19,957 bases of DNA from an uncultured Pseudomonas sp. (GCF_946885885.1 NZ_CAMPHN010000078.1:1-19957), one strand, 5' to 3'; positions 6,230 through 16,336 are shown, numbered from the stretch's first letter. Numbers and translations are program-made. Notes: generated by a model from the letters alone, not told the origin.

Positions 6230-7930
6230 TCAGAACAGGAAATACCGTTGCGCCATCGGCAGCACGTCCGCCGGTTCGCACCAGAGCAACTGCCCGTCCG
6301 CCTTGACCTGATAGTTCTGCGCGTCGACCTCGATAGTCGGCAGGTAGCCGTTGTGGATCAGGTCGGTTTTCTGTACTTCACGGCAGCCTTTGACCACGCC
6401 GATCCGCTTCTTCAATCCAAGCTGTTCGGGAATGCCCGCGTCCAGCGCGGCCTGGCTGATAAAGGTCAGGCTGCTGGCGTGCAGGCTGCCGCCGAAGCTG
6501 CCGAACATCGGCCGGTAGTGCACCGGTTGCGGGGTGGGGATCGAGGCGTTGGCGTCGCCCATCAGGCTGGCGGCGATCACCCCGCCCTTCAAAATCAAAC
6601 TAGGTTTGACCCCGAAAAACGCCGGGCGCCAGAGCACCAGGTCGGCCCACTTGCCCACTTCGATGGAGCCCACCTCGTGGCTGATGCCGTGGGTGATCGC
6701 CGGGTTGATGGTGTACTTGGCGATGTAGCGTTTGGCGCGGAAGTTGTCGTTGCCGGGGGCATCCTCGGCCAGGGCGCCGCGCTGTTTCTTCATCTTGTCG
6801 GCGGTCTGCCAGGTGCGGGTGATGACTTCGCCGACGCGGCCCATGGCCTGGCTGTCGGAGCTGATCATGCTGAAGGCGCCGAGGTCGTGGAGGATATCTT
6901 CCGCCGCAATGGTTTCCCGGCGGATGCGGCTTTCGGCAAAGGCCACGTCCTCGGCGATGCTCGGGTCGAGGTGGTGGCAGACCATCAGCATGTCCAGATG
7001 CTCGTCGATGGTGTTGCGGGTGAACGGCCGGGTCGGATTGGTCGAGCTGGGCAGCACATTCGGGAAACCACACGCCTTGATGATGTCCGGCGCATGGCCG
7101 CCGCCGGCGCCTTCGGTATGGTAGGTGTGGATGGTGCGGCCCTTGAACGCGGCCAGGGTGGTCTCGACGAAACCGGACTCGTTGAGGGTGTCGGTATGGA
7201 TCGCCACCTGCACGTCGTATTGGTCTGCCACGGAGAGGCAATTGTCGATGGCCGCCGGGGTGGTGCCCCAGTCCTCGTGCAGCTTGAGGCCGATGGCGCC
7301 GGCCTTGACCTGCTCGATCAGCGGTTCCGGCAGCGAGGCGTTGCCCTTGCCGGTGAACCCCAGGTTCATCGGGAAGGCATCGGCGGCCAGCAGCATGCGC
7401 ATCATGTGCCAGGGCCCCGGCGTACAAGTGGTGGCGTTGGTGCCGGTGGCGGGGCCGGTGCCGCCGCCGATCATGGTGGTCACCCCACTCATCAGCGCCT
7501 CTTCGATCTGCTGCGGGCAGATAAAGTGGATATGCGAGTCGATGCCGCCAGCGGTAAGGATCATGCCCTCGCCAGCGATCACCTCGGTGCCGGCGCCGAT
7601 GGCGATGCTCACGTCCGGCTGGATGTCCGGATTGCCGGCCTTGCCGATCGCAGCGATACGTCCGTCCTTGAGGCCGACGTCGGCCTTGACCACGCCCCAG
7701 TGGTCGAGAATCAGCGCGTTGGTGATCAGCGTATCGACTACATCTTTAGCGCATAGCTGGCTTTGGCCCATGCCGTCGCGGATTACTTTGCCGCCGCCGA
7801 ATTTCACTTCCTCGCCGTAGGTGGTGAAGTCTTTCTCCACTTCGATCCATAGCTCGGTGTCGGCCAGGCGCAGCTTGTCGCCGACGGTGGGGCCGAACAT
7901 ATCGGCGTAGGCTTGGCGGGAAATTTTCAT
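6230..7930 (-). CDS. ureC: Urease alpha (catalytic) subunit
   Basis: The 566-residue protein carries the full di-nickel active site of urease, which hydrolyses urea to ammonia and carbamate in the cytoplasm. Visible residues: His133 and His135 in GGIDSHIHF, the lysine to be carbamylated, Lys216, in GLKLHEDWG with His218, His245 in VAIHTDTLN, His271 in [15 protein letters not shown], the mobile-flap Cys318 and His319 in MVCHHLD, and Asp359 in SSDSQAMGR. The C-terminus AQRYFLF is also typical. ATG 7930 (MKISRQAY) is preceded by AGGAAGG; the frame is open for 12 more codons upstream, but relatives start here. It is the last gene of the cluster and is separated from ureB by 181 bases full of REP hairpins. 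Nickel loading needs UreE/F/G, which are not encoded here. Confidence 0.98.
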   Translation of the reverse strand: MKISRQAYADMFGPTVGDKLRLADTELWIEVEKDFTTYGEEVKFGGGKVIRDGMGQSQLCAKDVVDTLITNALILDHWGVVKADVGLKDGRIAAIGKAGNPDIQPDVSIAIGAGTEVIAGEGMILTAGGIDSHIHFICPQQIEEALMSGVTTMIGGGTGPATGTNATTCTPGPWHMMRMLLAADAFPMNLGFTGKGNASLPEPLIEQVKAGAIGLKLHEDWGTTPAAIDNCLSVADQYDVQVAIHTDTLNESGFVETTLAAFKGRTIHTYHTEGAGGGHAPDIIKACGFPNVLPSSTNPTRPFTRNTIDEHLDMLMVCHHLDPSIAEDVAFAESRIRRETIAAEDILHDLGAFSMISSDSQAMGRVGEVITRTWQTADKMKKQRGALAEDAPGNDNFRAKRYIAKYTINPAITHGISHEVGSIEVGKWADLVLWRPAFFGVKPSLILKGGVIAASLMGDANASIPTPQPVHYRPMFGSFGGSLHASSLTFISQAALDAGIPEQLGLKKRIGVVKGCREVQKTDLIHNGYLPTIEVDAQNYQVKADGQLLWCEPADVLPMAQRYFLF

Positions 7931-7943
7931 CGAGTGCCTTCCT

Positions 7944-8006
7944 GTAGGGTGCGTTATGCGCACCATTGCTATCCGCGTTGTTTGTGGTGCGCACGGCGCA
8001 CCCTAC
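7944..8006. repeat. REP/BIME inverted pair (GTAGGGTGCG family) in the ureB-ureC gap
   Basis: GTAGGGTGCGTTATGCGCAC at 7944 is mirrored by a module ending GGCGCACCCTAC at 8006. Each arm is itself a small hairpin, and together they can fold into a larger one. It starts 14 bases upstream of the ureC start codon, next to its ribosome-binding site. Confidence 0.8.
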
Positions 8007-8011
8007 GAACT

Positions 8012-8069
8012 GTCGCGGCTAAAGCCCCTCCCACGGGATCTACGGTGTTTGTGGGGGCTTTAGCCGCGA
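8012..8069. repeat. Second inverted repeat in the ureB-ureC gap
   Basis: TCGCGGCTAAAGCC (8012-8025) pairs perfectly with GGCTTTAGCCGCGA (8056-8069), a 14-bp stem. CCTCCCAC and GTGGG extend the symmetry. The sequence is unrelated to the 7944-8006 repeat and resembles other Pseudomonas intergenic REPs. Confidence 0.75.
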
Positions 8070-8111
8070 TTGATGGTTCCCCTGCTCTGCGTGGGAACGC
8101 AGTCAGCGGCG

Positions 8112-8417
8112 TTACAGCTCGCCCATCACCCGCCCGGCAAAGCCGAATACCCGGCGCGCACCGGCCAGCTCGACCAGCTCGACCTCGCGCGACTGCCCTG
8201 GCTCGAAGCGCATGGCGGTGCCGGCCGGGATATTCAGGCGCATACCGCGCGTGCTCGCCCGATCGAAGCTCAGCGCGTCGTTGGTTTCGAAAAAGTGGTA
8301 ATGCGAGCCGACCTGGATCGGCCTATCGCCGCTGTTGGCCACGCTCAGGCTGAGGGTACGACGGCCGGCATTGAGTTCGATCTCGCCGTCCTGGATCTGA
8401 TATTCGCCGGGAATCAT
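8112..8417 (-). CDS. ureB: Urease beta subunit
   Basis: The 101-residue small subunit shows the usual motifs: [16 protein letters not shown] at the start, [21 protein letters not shown] in the middle, then [25 protein letters not shown] and a C-terminal [10 protein letters not shown]. It packs with UreA and UreC in the urease trimer-of-trimers. The ATG at 8417 follows AGGAGC. It is separate from ureA, as in most proteobacteria, and lies 111 bases from it with a repeat between them. Confidence 0.97.
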   Translation of the reverse strand: MIPGEYQIQDGEIELNAGRRTLSLSVANSGDRPIQVGSHYHFFETNDALSFDRASTRGMRLNIPAGTAMRFEPGQSREVELVELAGARRVFGFAGRVMGEL

Positions 8418-8436
8418 CGGGTGCTCCTTTTAGTCG

Positions 8437-8526
8437 CAGCTATAAGCGGCAAGCTTCAAGCTTCAAGTTGCAAGTAAGAACAAAGCGGCTTCTGCTTGAA
8501 GCTTGCCGCTTGGGGCTTGCAGCTGT
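8437..8526. repeat. Inverted repeat between ureA and ureB
   Basis: AAGCGGCAAGCTTCAAGC (8444-8461) and GCTTGAAGCTTGCCGCTT (8494-8511) are perfect reverse complements of 18 bases. The shorter motif AAGCTTCAAG recurs around them. This is a third sequence family of intergenic hairpin in the ure genes. It fills most of the ureA-ureB gap. Confidence 0.8.
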
Positions 8527-8528
8527 CG

Positions 8529-8830
<302 letters not shown>

Positions 8831-8831
<1 letters not shown>

Positions 8832-9664
8832 CAGGTACTCCAGATTCTCGGGGGAACGGCCGCGCGGCCGAGTAGTGCCGGACGCAGCAGGCGCCAGAGT
8901 TCGATCAGCCAGGCGCGGGCATGCAAGGCCTCGGCGGCCAGGCAGCGGGCCACCAGCAGGCCGGGTAGTTGGGTCAGGTCGCCGCGCACCGCGCTGGCCA
9001 CTGTACGACAGCGTTCGAGCAGCTCGGCATCGATTTCGCCGCTGATCAGCATTGTGGCGAACACCGGCTGGCCACAGAGACCGATCGGCGAGTCGAGCAG
9101 GCCGTCGCCGCCTTCGATGCGCTGGCGTTCGTGCCAGAGCAACTGGCCGTCGCGGTGGATATTCAGTTGCGCCTGGAAGTGCCCGCTGTCGAAGCGTTCG
9201 CCGCTGGCTGGGCGGCCGAGGGCGACCATGTCCCAATACAGCAGCTTGGCGTCGCCGAGCAGTTCGATATCGGTGTGCAGCTCGGCCTGGGCGCCCGCGT
9301 AGGCGATGGTCTCCTGGGGCAGCCACTCCAGGGTCGCGCCGGCTTCGACGCGCAGCTTGAGGTTTTGGTAGGCGGGACCGGTGGCGCGGTACCACTTGGC
9401 CGCGCCGGGGCTGGTCAGTTGCGCCCAGGCGTTGGCGCCGACGCTTGCGCTGATGTCCAGGCGGTCGCCGCCAGCGATGCCGCCCGGCGGGTGGACGATG
9501 ATGTGCTGACAGACCTGCGGGCCTTCGGCATACAGGTGTTTCTGCACCCGCAACGGGCCTTTGTGGCGGCGCAGCACTGGGCGCGTCGCGTTGCAGAGGC
9601 GCGTGTAGCCGAGCTCGAGCTCGGCCTGCCAGTGAGGGGTGAAGGGTTGCGTCAGAACGGTCAT
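8831..9664 (-). CDS. ureD: Urease accessory protein UreD (nickel-insertion chaperone)
   Basis: The 277-residue protein has the UreD/UreH signatures: [17 protein letters not shown] (about 32-48), [10 protein letters not shown] (about 58-67), [11 protein letters not shown] and [12 protein letters not shown]. With UreF and UreG it forms the complex that delivers nickel to apo-urease. It is the first gene of the ureDABC transcription unit and overlaps ureA by one base. The ATG at 9664 has no strong ribosome-binding site. A sigma-54 promoter (9698-9713) lies about 35 bases upstream with an NtrC site beyond it, so expression should rise when fixed nitrogen is scarce. Confidence 0.95.
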
Positions 9665-9697
9665 GCGCAGCTGCCAGTCTTAGTCGATTGGGCAGAC

Positions 9698-9713
9698 AGC
9701 AATAGTCGTGCCT
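9698..9713 (-). promoter_or_regulatory. Sigma-54 (-24/-12) promoter of ureDABC
   Basis: On the minus strand the site reads AGGCACGACTATTGCT. Against the consensus TGGCACG-N4-TTGCW only the first base differs, and the GG and GC dinucleotides are at the exact required spacing. Transcription would start near 9687, about 23 bases before the ureD ATG. Confidence 0.8.
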
Positions 9714-9802
9714 CTACCCGGCGCAATGCGCAGCTTCGGGGCGTGCGAGCCGCACGGCCATGCAAAGAAAGGCCGCAGCGGACGATGGCGCTGCCGCAAA
9801 TT

Positions 9803-9817
9803 GCACTCTTATGGTGC
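9803..9817. promoter_or_regulatory. NtrC binding site (enhancer) for ureDABC
   Basis: GCACTCTTATGGTGC has the same architecture as the classic glnA NtrC site (GCACT-N5-GGTGC). Its centre is about 123 bases upstream of the predicted start near 9687, a normal enhancer position. It lies 59 bases past the stop codon of the P-type ATPase fusion gene. Confidence 0.75.
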
Positions 9818-9875
9818 GGCGTGCGAATTCCCGGTTCGCTTAGCCCCGTACTGGTGCGTCTGCTTCTGTCGTGGC

Positions 9876-12800
9876 TCAGGGCTGCCGGGACGCACCGAGC
9901 CGGGCGAAGAAGCGCTGCTTGGCCCATTCCGAACACGCCGCATAGAGCAGCGTGATCAGCAGGACCGCCACCAGTACCGTGGCCGGCAGAGGTTGCAAGG
10001 CGAACCAGCCGCCTACTGGCGTATAGGGCAGCAGCACGGTCAGCAGGGCGACGAGGAGCGAACTGCCCAGCAGGAAGCGGCCCGGCCGGCTACGGTAGAA
10101 CGGCTTGTGCGTGCGCACCACGAAGATGATCACCAGCTCCGTGATCAGCGATTCGACGAACCAGCCGCTGCGAAACAGCTTCGGCTGCTCGCCCACCAGA
10201 TACAGCAGCACGCCGAAGGTGAGCAGGTCGAAGGCCGAGCTGATCAGGCCGAACAGGATCATGAAGCGGCGCACCTCGCCGATGTCCCAGCGATGCGGCG
10301 TGCGCGACCAGTCGGCATCGACACGGTCGCCGGCGATGCCGATGGCCGGAATGTCGGAGAGAAAGTTGTTGAGCAGGATCTGCTTGGCCAGCAGCGGCAG
10401 GAAGGGCAGGAAGAACGAGGCCACGGCCATGCTGATCATGTTGCCGAAGTTGGCGCTGGTGGTCAGGTAGATGTACTTCAGCGTATTGGCGAAGGTGCGC
10501 CGGCCTTCGTCGATGCCCTGGCGGACCAAGCCGAGCTCGTGGCGCAGCAGGACAAAGTCGGCGGCCTCCTTGGCCACGTCCACCGCGTTGTCCACCGAGA
10601 TGCCGACGTCGGCGGCGTGCAACGCCGGTGCGTCGTTGATGCCGTCGCCGAGAAAGCCGACCACATGGCCGGTCTTCTGCAGCGCGCGGATGATGCGCTC
10701 CTTCTGGTTGGGGTCGACCTCGGCGAACAGGCTGACCCGCGGTGCCAGGTTGATCAGCGCCTCGTCGCGCATCTGCCCGATCTCGGCGCCGGTGATGACG
10801 CGCTCGACGTCGATGCCGACGCTCTCGGCCACCTGCCGGGCGATCAGACGGTTGTCGCCGCTGATGATCTTCACCGCCACGCCCAGCTCGCGCAGGGTGG
10901 CCAGCTCCTCGCGCACGCCGGGCTCGGGCGGGTCGAAGAACAGCAGGAAGCCGGCGAAGACCAGCTCTTGCTCGTCGTCGACGGTGCAGCGCTCGCCTGC
11001 CAACGAACGGTAGGCGAGGCCGAGCACCCGGTAACCGGCGGTGCTCCAGGCGGCGAAGCGGGCGCCCAGCGCTTCGCGCCGCTCCGCGGTCAGCGGCAGC
11101 ACGGCATCGCCCTGCTGCACGGATGCCGACACCTGCAGCACGTTATCCAGCGCGCCCTTGCAGATCAGCCGTGGCGTGGGCTGGTCGGCTTCGCGCACCA
11201 GCACGCTCAGGCGCTTGCGGACGAAGTCGTAAGGGATCTCGTCGAGCTTGTCGGCGCCGGTCATGGCCGGCGCCTTGTCGCGGGCGTAGTCGCCGATCGC
11301 CTCGTCCAGCGGGTTGCGCAACCCGGTCTGCAGCGCGGCGTTGAGCCAGGCCATGCGCAGCACCGTGGCGCTGGGCTGGCCGTCGGCGCCCAGCGCGCCG
11401 TCGAGCGCCACCACGCCGCGGGTCAAGGTGCCGGTCTTGTCGGTGCAGAGAGTGTCCATCGAGCCGAGGTTCTCGATGGCGTTGAGATGGCGCACGATCA
11501 CGCCGCGCCCCGCCATGCGCCGCGCACCGGCCGAGAGTGTCGCGCTGAGGATCGCCGGTAGCAGCTCCGGCGACAGCCCGACGGCCAGGGCGATGGCGAA
11601 CATCAGGGTGTCCAGCGGCGGCCGGTCGAGAAACAGGTTGAGCCCCAGCACTGCGGTAACCATCACCAGCATGACCCGCAGCAGCAGGCCGCCGAACTGG
11701 CGCAGGCCGCGCTCGAACTCGGTCTCCGGCGGGCGCAGCACCAGCGAGCGCTCGATATGACCGAGTTCGGTGTGCAGGCCGCAGCGCACGGCCAGCAGAC
11801 GTGCGGTGCCGCTGCGCAGCGAGGTGCCGCGGAACAGGCAGTTGTCGCGTTGCGCGAGGGCGGCGTCGGTGGCGATCTGGCCGGCTTCCTTCTGCACCGG
11901 AAAGGTCTCGCCGGTCAAAAGCGCCTGGTTGACGAAGCAGTCGCGCGCTTCGATCAGCCGGCCATCGGCCGGAATCAGGCTGCCGGCCGAGAGCTCGACG
12001 ATATCGCCAGGCACCACTTCATTCGCGGCAATGTTCTGGAGACGTCCGTCGCGCCAGGCATCGGCGCGGCTGGCCACCTGTTCGCGCAGGTGGGCAATCG
12101 CGCGGTTGGAGCGGACTTCGTGCAGGCTGCCGACCAGGGCGCTGGCGAGCACGATGGCCAGCACGATCAGCGCGTCCAGCCAGTCATGGGCGATCAGCGC
12201 CACCAGCGCGCCGATAAGCAGGATCAGCACCAGCGGGCTGGACAGCTGGCGCAGCAGCGAAGCGCCGACCTGCCGAGCCAGGCTTGGCCGGTACGCACGC
12301 CGGACGGAGGGCTCACGCGCCGCGGCATCGTCGCTGGCGAGCCCGCCCGGGTCCGCCTTCAGGCTGGCATAGAGTTCATCCAGCGGCAGGCTCCAGTAGT
12401 CCGGCGTGCTGGGCTCGTGGCTATCCTCGGTTCGGGTGCGCAGCACCTCGCGGGACAGCCAGAAGCCGGGCAGCATCGGCAGCCAGAAGCTCAGGACGCG
12501 AAACAGCAGGGTCGCTGACAGGCCGGCCGCCAAGGGTACGCCGGCCCAGCTGAGGGTCGCCACCGCCGCCGCTTCGAATGCGCCCAGCCCGCCGGGTACG
12601 ATGCCGACGCTGCGCAGCACGCTGGCGAGCATGAAGCTGGCGAAGATGCCGGCGAAGGGCGCCGAGTGGCCGACGGCGTGGAGCAGCGCCCACAAGGTCA
12701 GGGCATCGAGCAGGACAATCGCCAGCGAGTAGCCGCTGGCCCATGCCAGCAGGCGCGGATCGCGTGTCAGTCGGGGCTCGGCAGCGAACACCATCGCCAG

Positions 12801-13424
12801 CAGCCGCTGCATCCAGCGCACGTGCTGCAGACGCTTGGCCAGGGCGCCCTGCGGCAGGCCGGCGATCAGCGGGGCGGCAATGGCCATCAGGCCGCAGAAC
12901 AGCATGAAGGCTGCGCTGGTGGCGATCACGGCGATGCTGCCGTGGCCGCTGTCGACCGCGATGAGCAGCGCCGCGCCGAGCGCCAGCAGATAGGCTACGA
13001 AGTAGGCCGACACGCTGATGATGAAGCAGCTAGAAACCTGGGCCGGGCCGATGCCGCGGCGTTGCAGCAGGGCGACCACCGCCACCGCCCCGCTGAAGCC
13101 GGAAGAGGGCAGGGCCTGGTCGATGAACAGCTTGGTCAGGCTGAGCTTGGTGGCCTCCCACAGCGGCAGTGCCGTGCCCGCTGCGGCCAGCACCCGGCGG
13201 TACAGCTGGCCTTGAACCGCGTAGGTCAAGCCCTGCAGAACGATGGCGACCAGCAGCCAGCCTGGCTCGGCCTGGCGGAGGATAAGCGCGAAATGGCTGG
13301 CGTCGGCCAGTTGCAGGACGCCGATCACCAGCGCGCCGAGCATCGCCGCGCCCAGCAGCCAGGACAGCCAGATCAGCGGCCTGGTGTGTTCGGCCGGGCC
13401 AAGTGAATCGAGCGCATCGTGCAT
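9876..13424 (-). CDS. Fusion: LPG-synthase-TM/UPF0104 (flippase-like) domain + MgtA-type P-type ATPase
   Basis: One uninterrupted frame of about 1182 residues. Residues about 15-330 are a multi-pass domain with the marks of the LPG_synthase_TM/UPF0104 family (YbhN, AglD): FIDQALPSSGFSG near 100-111 and VGIVPGGLGAFEAAA near 273-287. A hydrophilic linker (about 330-385) leads to a full P-type ATPase: actuator TGET (504-507), GLSPELLP in M4 (616-623), phosphorylation loop DKTGT (Asp662), nucleotide-binding KGA (756-758), hinge GDGINDAP (926-933), and the SANFGN and NNFLSDIP membrane motifs. These match MgtA/MgtB (P3B) magnesium importers, so Mg2+ transport is likely but unproven. The ATG at 13424 is preferred (GGGGTG six bases upstream); a GTG at 13433 adds three residues. 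It lies between urtE and ureD, and its link to urea is unclear. Confidence 0.9.
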   Translation of the reverse strand: MHDALDSLGPAEHTRPLIWLSWLLGAAMLGALVIGVLQLADASHFALILRQAEPGWLLVAIVLQGLTYAVQGQLYRRVLAAAGTALPLWEATKLSLTKLFIDQALPSSGFSGAVAVVALLQRRGIGPAQVSSCFIISVSAYFVAYLLALGAALLIAVDSGHGSIAVIATSAAFMLFCGLMAIAAPLIAGLPQGALAKRLQHVRWMQRLLAMVFAAEPRLTRDPRLLAWASGYSLAIVLLDALTLWALLHAVGHSAPFAGIFASFMLASVLRSVGIVPGGLGAFEAAAVATLSWAGVPLAAGLSATLLFRVLSFWLPMLPGFWLSREVLRTRTEDSHEPSTPDYWSLPLDELYASLKADPGGLASDDAAAREPSVRRAYRPSLARQVGASLLRQLSSPLVLILLIGALVALIAHDWLDALIVLAIVLASALVGSLHEVRSNRAIAHLREQVASRADAWRDGRLQNIAANEVVPGDIVELSAGSLIPADGRLIEARDCFVNQALLTGETFPVQKEAGQIATDAALAQRDNCLFRGTSLRSGTARLLAVRCGLHTELGHIERSLVLRPPETEFERGLRQFGGLLLRVMLVMVTAVLGLNLFLDRPPLDTLMFAIALAVGLSPELLPAILSATLSAGARRMAGRGVIVRHLNAIENLGSMDTLCTDKTGTLTRGVVALDGALGADGQPSATVLRMAWLNAALQTGLRNPLDEAIGDYARDKAPAMTGADKLDEIPYDFVRKRLSVLVREADQPTPRLICKGALDNVLQVSASVQQGDAVLPLTAERREALGARFAAWSTAGYRVLGLAYRSLAGERCTVDDEQELVFAGFLLFFDPPEPGVREELATLRELGVAVKIISGDNRLIARQVAESVGIDVERVITGAEIGQMRDEALINLAPRVSLFAEVDPNQKERIIRALQKTGHVVGFLGDGINDAPALHAADVGISVDNAVDVAKEAADFVLLRHELGLVRQGIDEGRRTFANTLKYIYLTTSANFGNMISMAVASFFLPFLPLLAKQILLNNFLSDIPAIGIAGDRVDADWSRTPHRWDIGEVRRFMILFGLISSAFDLLTFGVLLYLVGEQPKLFRSGWFVESLITELVIIFVVRTHKPFYRSRPGRFLLGSSLLVALLTVLLPYTPVGGWFALQPLPATVLVAVLLITLLYAACSEWAKQRFFARLGASRQP

Positions 13425-13457
13425 GCTGTGCACCCCATACAGGAGCCAACACGGTCA

Positions 13458-13463
13458 ATTATC
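13458..13463 (-). promoter_or_regulatory. Possible -10 hexamer upstream of the fusion ATPase gene
   Basis: On the minus strand GATAAT (five of six to the sigma-70 -10) lies 34 bases before the start codon, but the -35 region at proper spacing is poor. A CTGGCGCCAG palindrome (13467-13476) is next to it. This is weak support for a separate promoter in the 93-base urtE-ATPase gap. Confidence 0.25.
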
Positions 13464-13517
13464 GGCCTGGCGCCAGAGCCGGACATTGACACCGATCAAG
13501 GCGCCCATCGCGGAAGG

Positions 13518-14216
13518 CTAGATCGCCACCAGCCCACGCACGCCATCGGCTTCCATGGTCTCGCCACGGCCCTGCTGGACGATCTCGCCGCGGCTCATCA
13601 CCAGATACTGGTCGGCCAGTTCGGCGGCGAAGTCGTAGAACTGCTCGACCAGCAGGATCGCCATGTCGCCGCGCTCGGCGAGTTTCTTGATCACCGCGCC
13701 GATCTCCTTGATCACTGACGGCTGGATGCCTTCGGTGGGCTCGTCGAGAATCAACAGGCGCGGCTGGCTGGCCAAGGCACGACCGATGGCCAGCTGTTGC
13801 TGCTGGCCGCCGGACAGGTCGCCGCCGCGGCGTTGTTTCATCTCTTTCAGCACCGGGAACAGCTCGTAGATAAATTCCGGCACCACCTTGGCCTGGTTGC
13901 CGGGAAACCTTGATAGGCCCATCAGCAGGTTTTCCTCCACCGTCAGGCGGCCGAAGATTTCCCGACCTTGCGGCACGTAGGCGATGCCCGCATGTACGCG
14001 CTGGTGCGGCTTGAACGCGGTGATCGGTTTGCCTTCCCAGTTCACAACGCCCTCTTTAGCCGGCAGCAGGCCCATCAGGCATTTGAGCAGGGTGGTCTTG
14101 CCCACGCCGTTGCGCCCGAGCAGACAGGTGACCTCGCCGATCTTCGCCTCGAACGACAGACCACGGAGGATATGGCTGCCGCCGTAGTACTGGTGGAGTT
14201 GTTGGACTTGCAGCAT
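13518..14216 (-). CDS. urtE: Urea ABC transporter ATP-binding protein UrtE
   Basis: The 232-residue ABC ATPase of the LivF type has Walker A GRNGVGKTT (34-42), signature LSGGQ (134-138), Walker B LLILDEP (154-160), and LLVEQ in the switch region, usual for this branch. It is one of the two ATPases powering the UrtABCDE high-affinity urea importer on the cytoplasmic face of the inner membrane. The identity as UrtE rather than LivF rests on the position after urtABCD and next to urease. The ATG at 14216 begins the canonical MLQVQQLHQYYGGS. A 204-base gap with two REP pairs separates it from urtD. Confidence 0.95.
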   Translation of the reverse strand: MLQVQQLHQYYGGSHILRGLSFEAKIGEVTCLLGRNGVGKTTLLKCLMGLLPAKEGVVNWEGKPITAFKPHQRVHAGIAYVPQGREIFGRLTVEENLLMGLSRFPGNQAKVVPEFIYELFPVLKEMKQRRGGDLSGGQQQQLAIGRALASQPRLLILDEPTEGIQPSVIKEIGAVIKKLAERGDMAILLVEQFYDFAAELADQYLVMSRGEIVQQGRGETMEADGVRGLVAI

Positions 14217-14254
14217 GTTCAGGCTCTCGATTCTGTAGAGTTTGGAAGGCCGTC

Positions 14255-14318
14255 ATCGCGAGCAAGCTCGCTCCTACATGGGCAGCGCCGAACCTGTAGG
14301 AGTGAGCTTGCTCGCGAT
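14255..14318. repeat. REP/BIME inverted pair (GTAGGAG family) in the urtD-urtE gap
   Basis: ATCGCGAGCAAGCTCGCTCC(TAC) at 14255-14277 faces a GTAGGAG...AGCTTGCTCGCGAT module at 14296-14318. The same family occurs at 18094-18170 in the urtA-urtB gap. Confidence 0.85.
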
Positions 14319-14342
14319 CCGCGGTATTTACCGGCCCAGCGC

Positions 14343-14417
14343 GTAGGGTGGATGGCGCTTTATCCATCCACCGTGGGGGTATTCGTGGTGGATGAAAAGA
14401 GCGTCATCCACCCCTAC
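14343..14417. repeat. REP/BIME inverted pair (GTAGGGTGGATG family) in the urtD-urtE gap
   Basis: GTAGGGTGGATGGCGC...ATCCATCCACC (14343-14372) is mirrored by GGTGGATGAAAAG...CATCCACCCCTAC (14387-14417). It ends three bases beyond the urtD stop codon. Confidence 0.8.
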
Positions 14418-14420
14418 GTC

Positions 14421-15256
<836 letters not shown>

Positions 15257-15260
<4 letters not shown>

Positions 15261-16336
15261 TGCTTGTCTCTCTTTTTCAGCAGGCCGATCACGCCCTGGG
15301 GCAGGAACAGCGTGACCACGATAAACAGCAGGCCCAGGGCGAACAGCCAGTATTCGGGGAAGGCCACGGTGAACCAGCTCTTCATGCCGTTGACCAGGCC
15401 GGCGCCGAGCACGGGGCCGATCAGGGTGCCGCGTCCGCCGAGGGCGACCCAGACGGCGGCTTCGATGGAGTTGGTCGGCGACATTTCGCTGGGGTTGATG
15501 ATGCCGACCTGCGGCACATAGAGCGCGCCGGCCAGGCCGCATAGCACCGCGCTCAGCACCCAGATGAACAGCTTGTAGCCACGCGGGTCGTAGCCGCAGA
15601 ACATCAGGCGGTTCTCGGCATCGCGCAGCGCCGTCAGCACCCGGCCGAACTTGCTGCGCGCCAGCCGCCAGCCCAGATACAGGCTGCCCACCAACAGCGT
15701 CACGGTAGCGAGGAACAGCACCGCGCGGGTGTGCGCCGCGGTGATGTCGAAGCCGAGAATCGTGCGGAAGTTGGTAAAGCCGTTATTGCCGCCGAAGCCG
15801 GTTTCGTTGCGAAAGAACAGCAGCATGCCGGCGAAGGTCAGGGCCTGGGTCATGATCGAGAAATACACGCCCTTGATCCGCGAGCGGAAGGCGAAAAAGC
15901 CGAACACCAGGGCCAGCAGCCCCGGTGCCAGCACCACCAGGCACATGGCCCAGAAGAAGCTCGAGGTGCCGTACCAGTACCAGGGCAGCTCGGTCCAGGC
16001 GAGAAAGTTCATAAAGTCCGGCAGGCCATCCCCGGCACTCTGACGCATCAGGTACATACCCATGGCATAGCCGCCGAGGGCGAAAAACAGGCCGTGGCCG
16101 AGCGACAAAAGCCCTGCATAACCCCAGACCAAATCCAGCGCCAGGGCGACTATGGCGTAGCAGAGAATCTTGCCGACCAGGGTCAGGGTGTAGGCGGATA
16201 TATGCAGCGCGTTGTCCGCCGGCAGCAGATGCAGCAGCGGCAGGGCGACGAGGAGGGTGAGCACCAGGCCGAGCACGACGGCGGTAAGTGTTGGGCCGGC
16301 TTTCTGCGCGGCCGTGATGGCGAGTGGCTGGTTCAT
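15257..16336 (-). CDS. urtC: Urea ABC transporter permease UrtC
   Basis: The 359-residue inner-membrane permease of the LivM type has about eight to ten hydrophobic segments. Typical motifs are DLVWGYAGLLSLGHGLFFAL followed by GYAMGMYLM, the GFGGNNGFTNF loop, RDAENRLMFCGYDPRGYKLF, and VALGGRGTLIGPVLGAGLVN near the C-terminus. It forms the urea channel with UrtB. The start is ATG 16336. The 160-base gap to urtB contains a long perfect inverted repeat; the downstream junction with urtD is a four-base overlap. Confidence 0.95.

Noticed and set aside
6125..7756. Long plus-strand open frame (543 residues) opposite ureC
   Set aside because: It is antisense to a perfectly conserved ureC, its product is low-complexity and rich in G, A, R, H and D, and it shows no family motif. 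It is a high-GC shadow frame.
9756..9776. Second possible sigma-54 box upstream of ureD (GG...TTTGCA on the minus strand)
   Set aside because: The GG to GC distance is one base too short, which is usually not tolerated; the box at 9698-9713 is far better.
9708..11561. Long plus-strand open frame (617 residues) opposite the P-type ATPase
   Set aside because: The product is a Q/H/A/G-rich string without domains, complementary to a region with all P-type ATPase motifs. It is a shadow frame.
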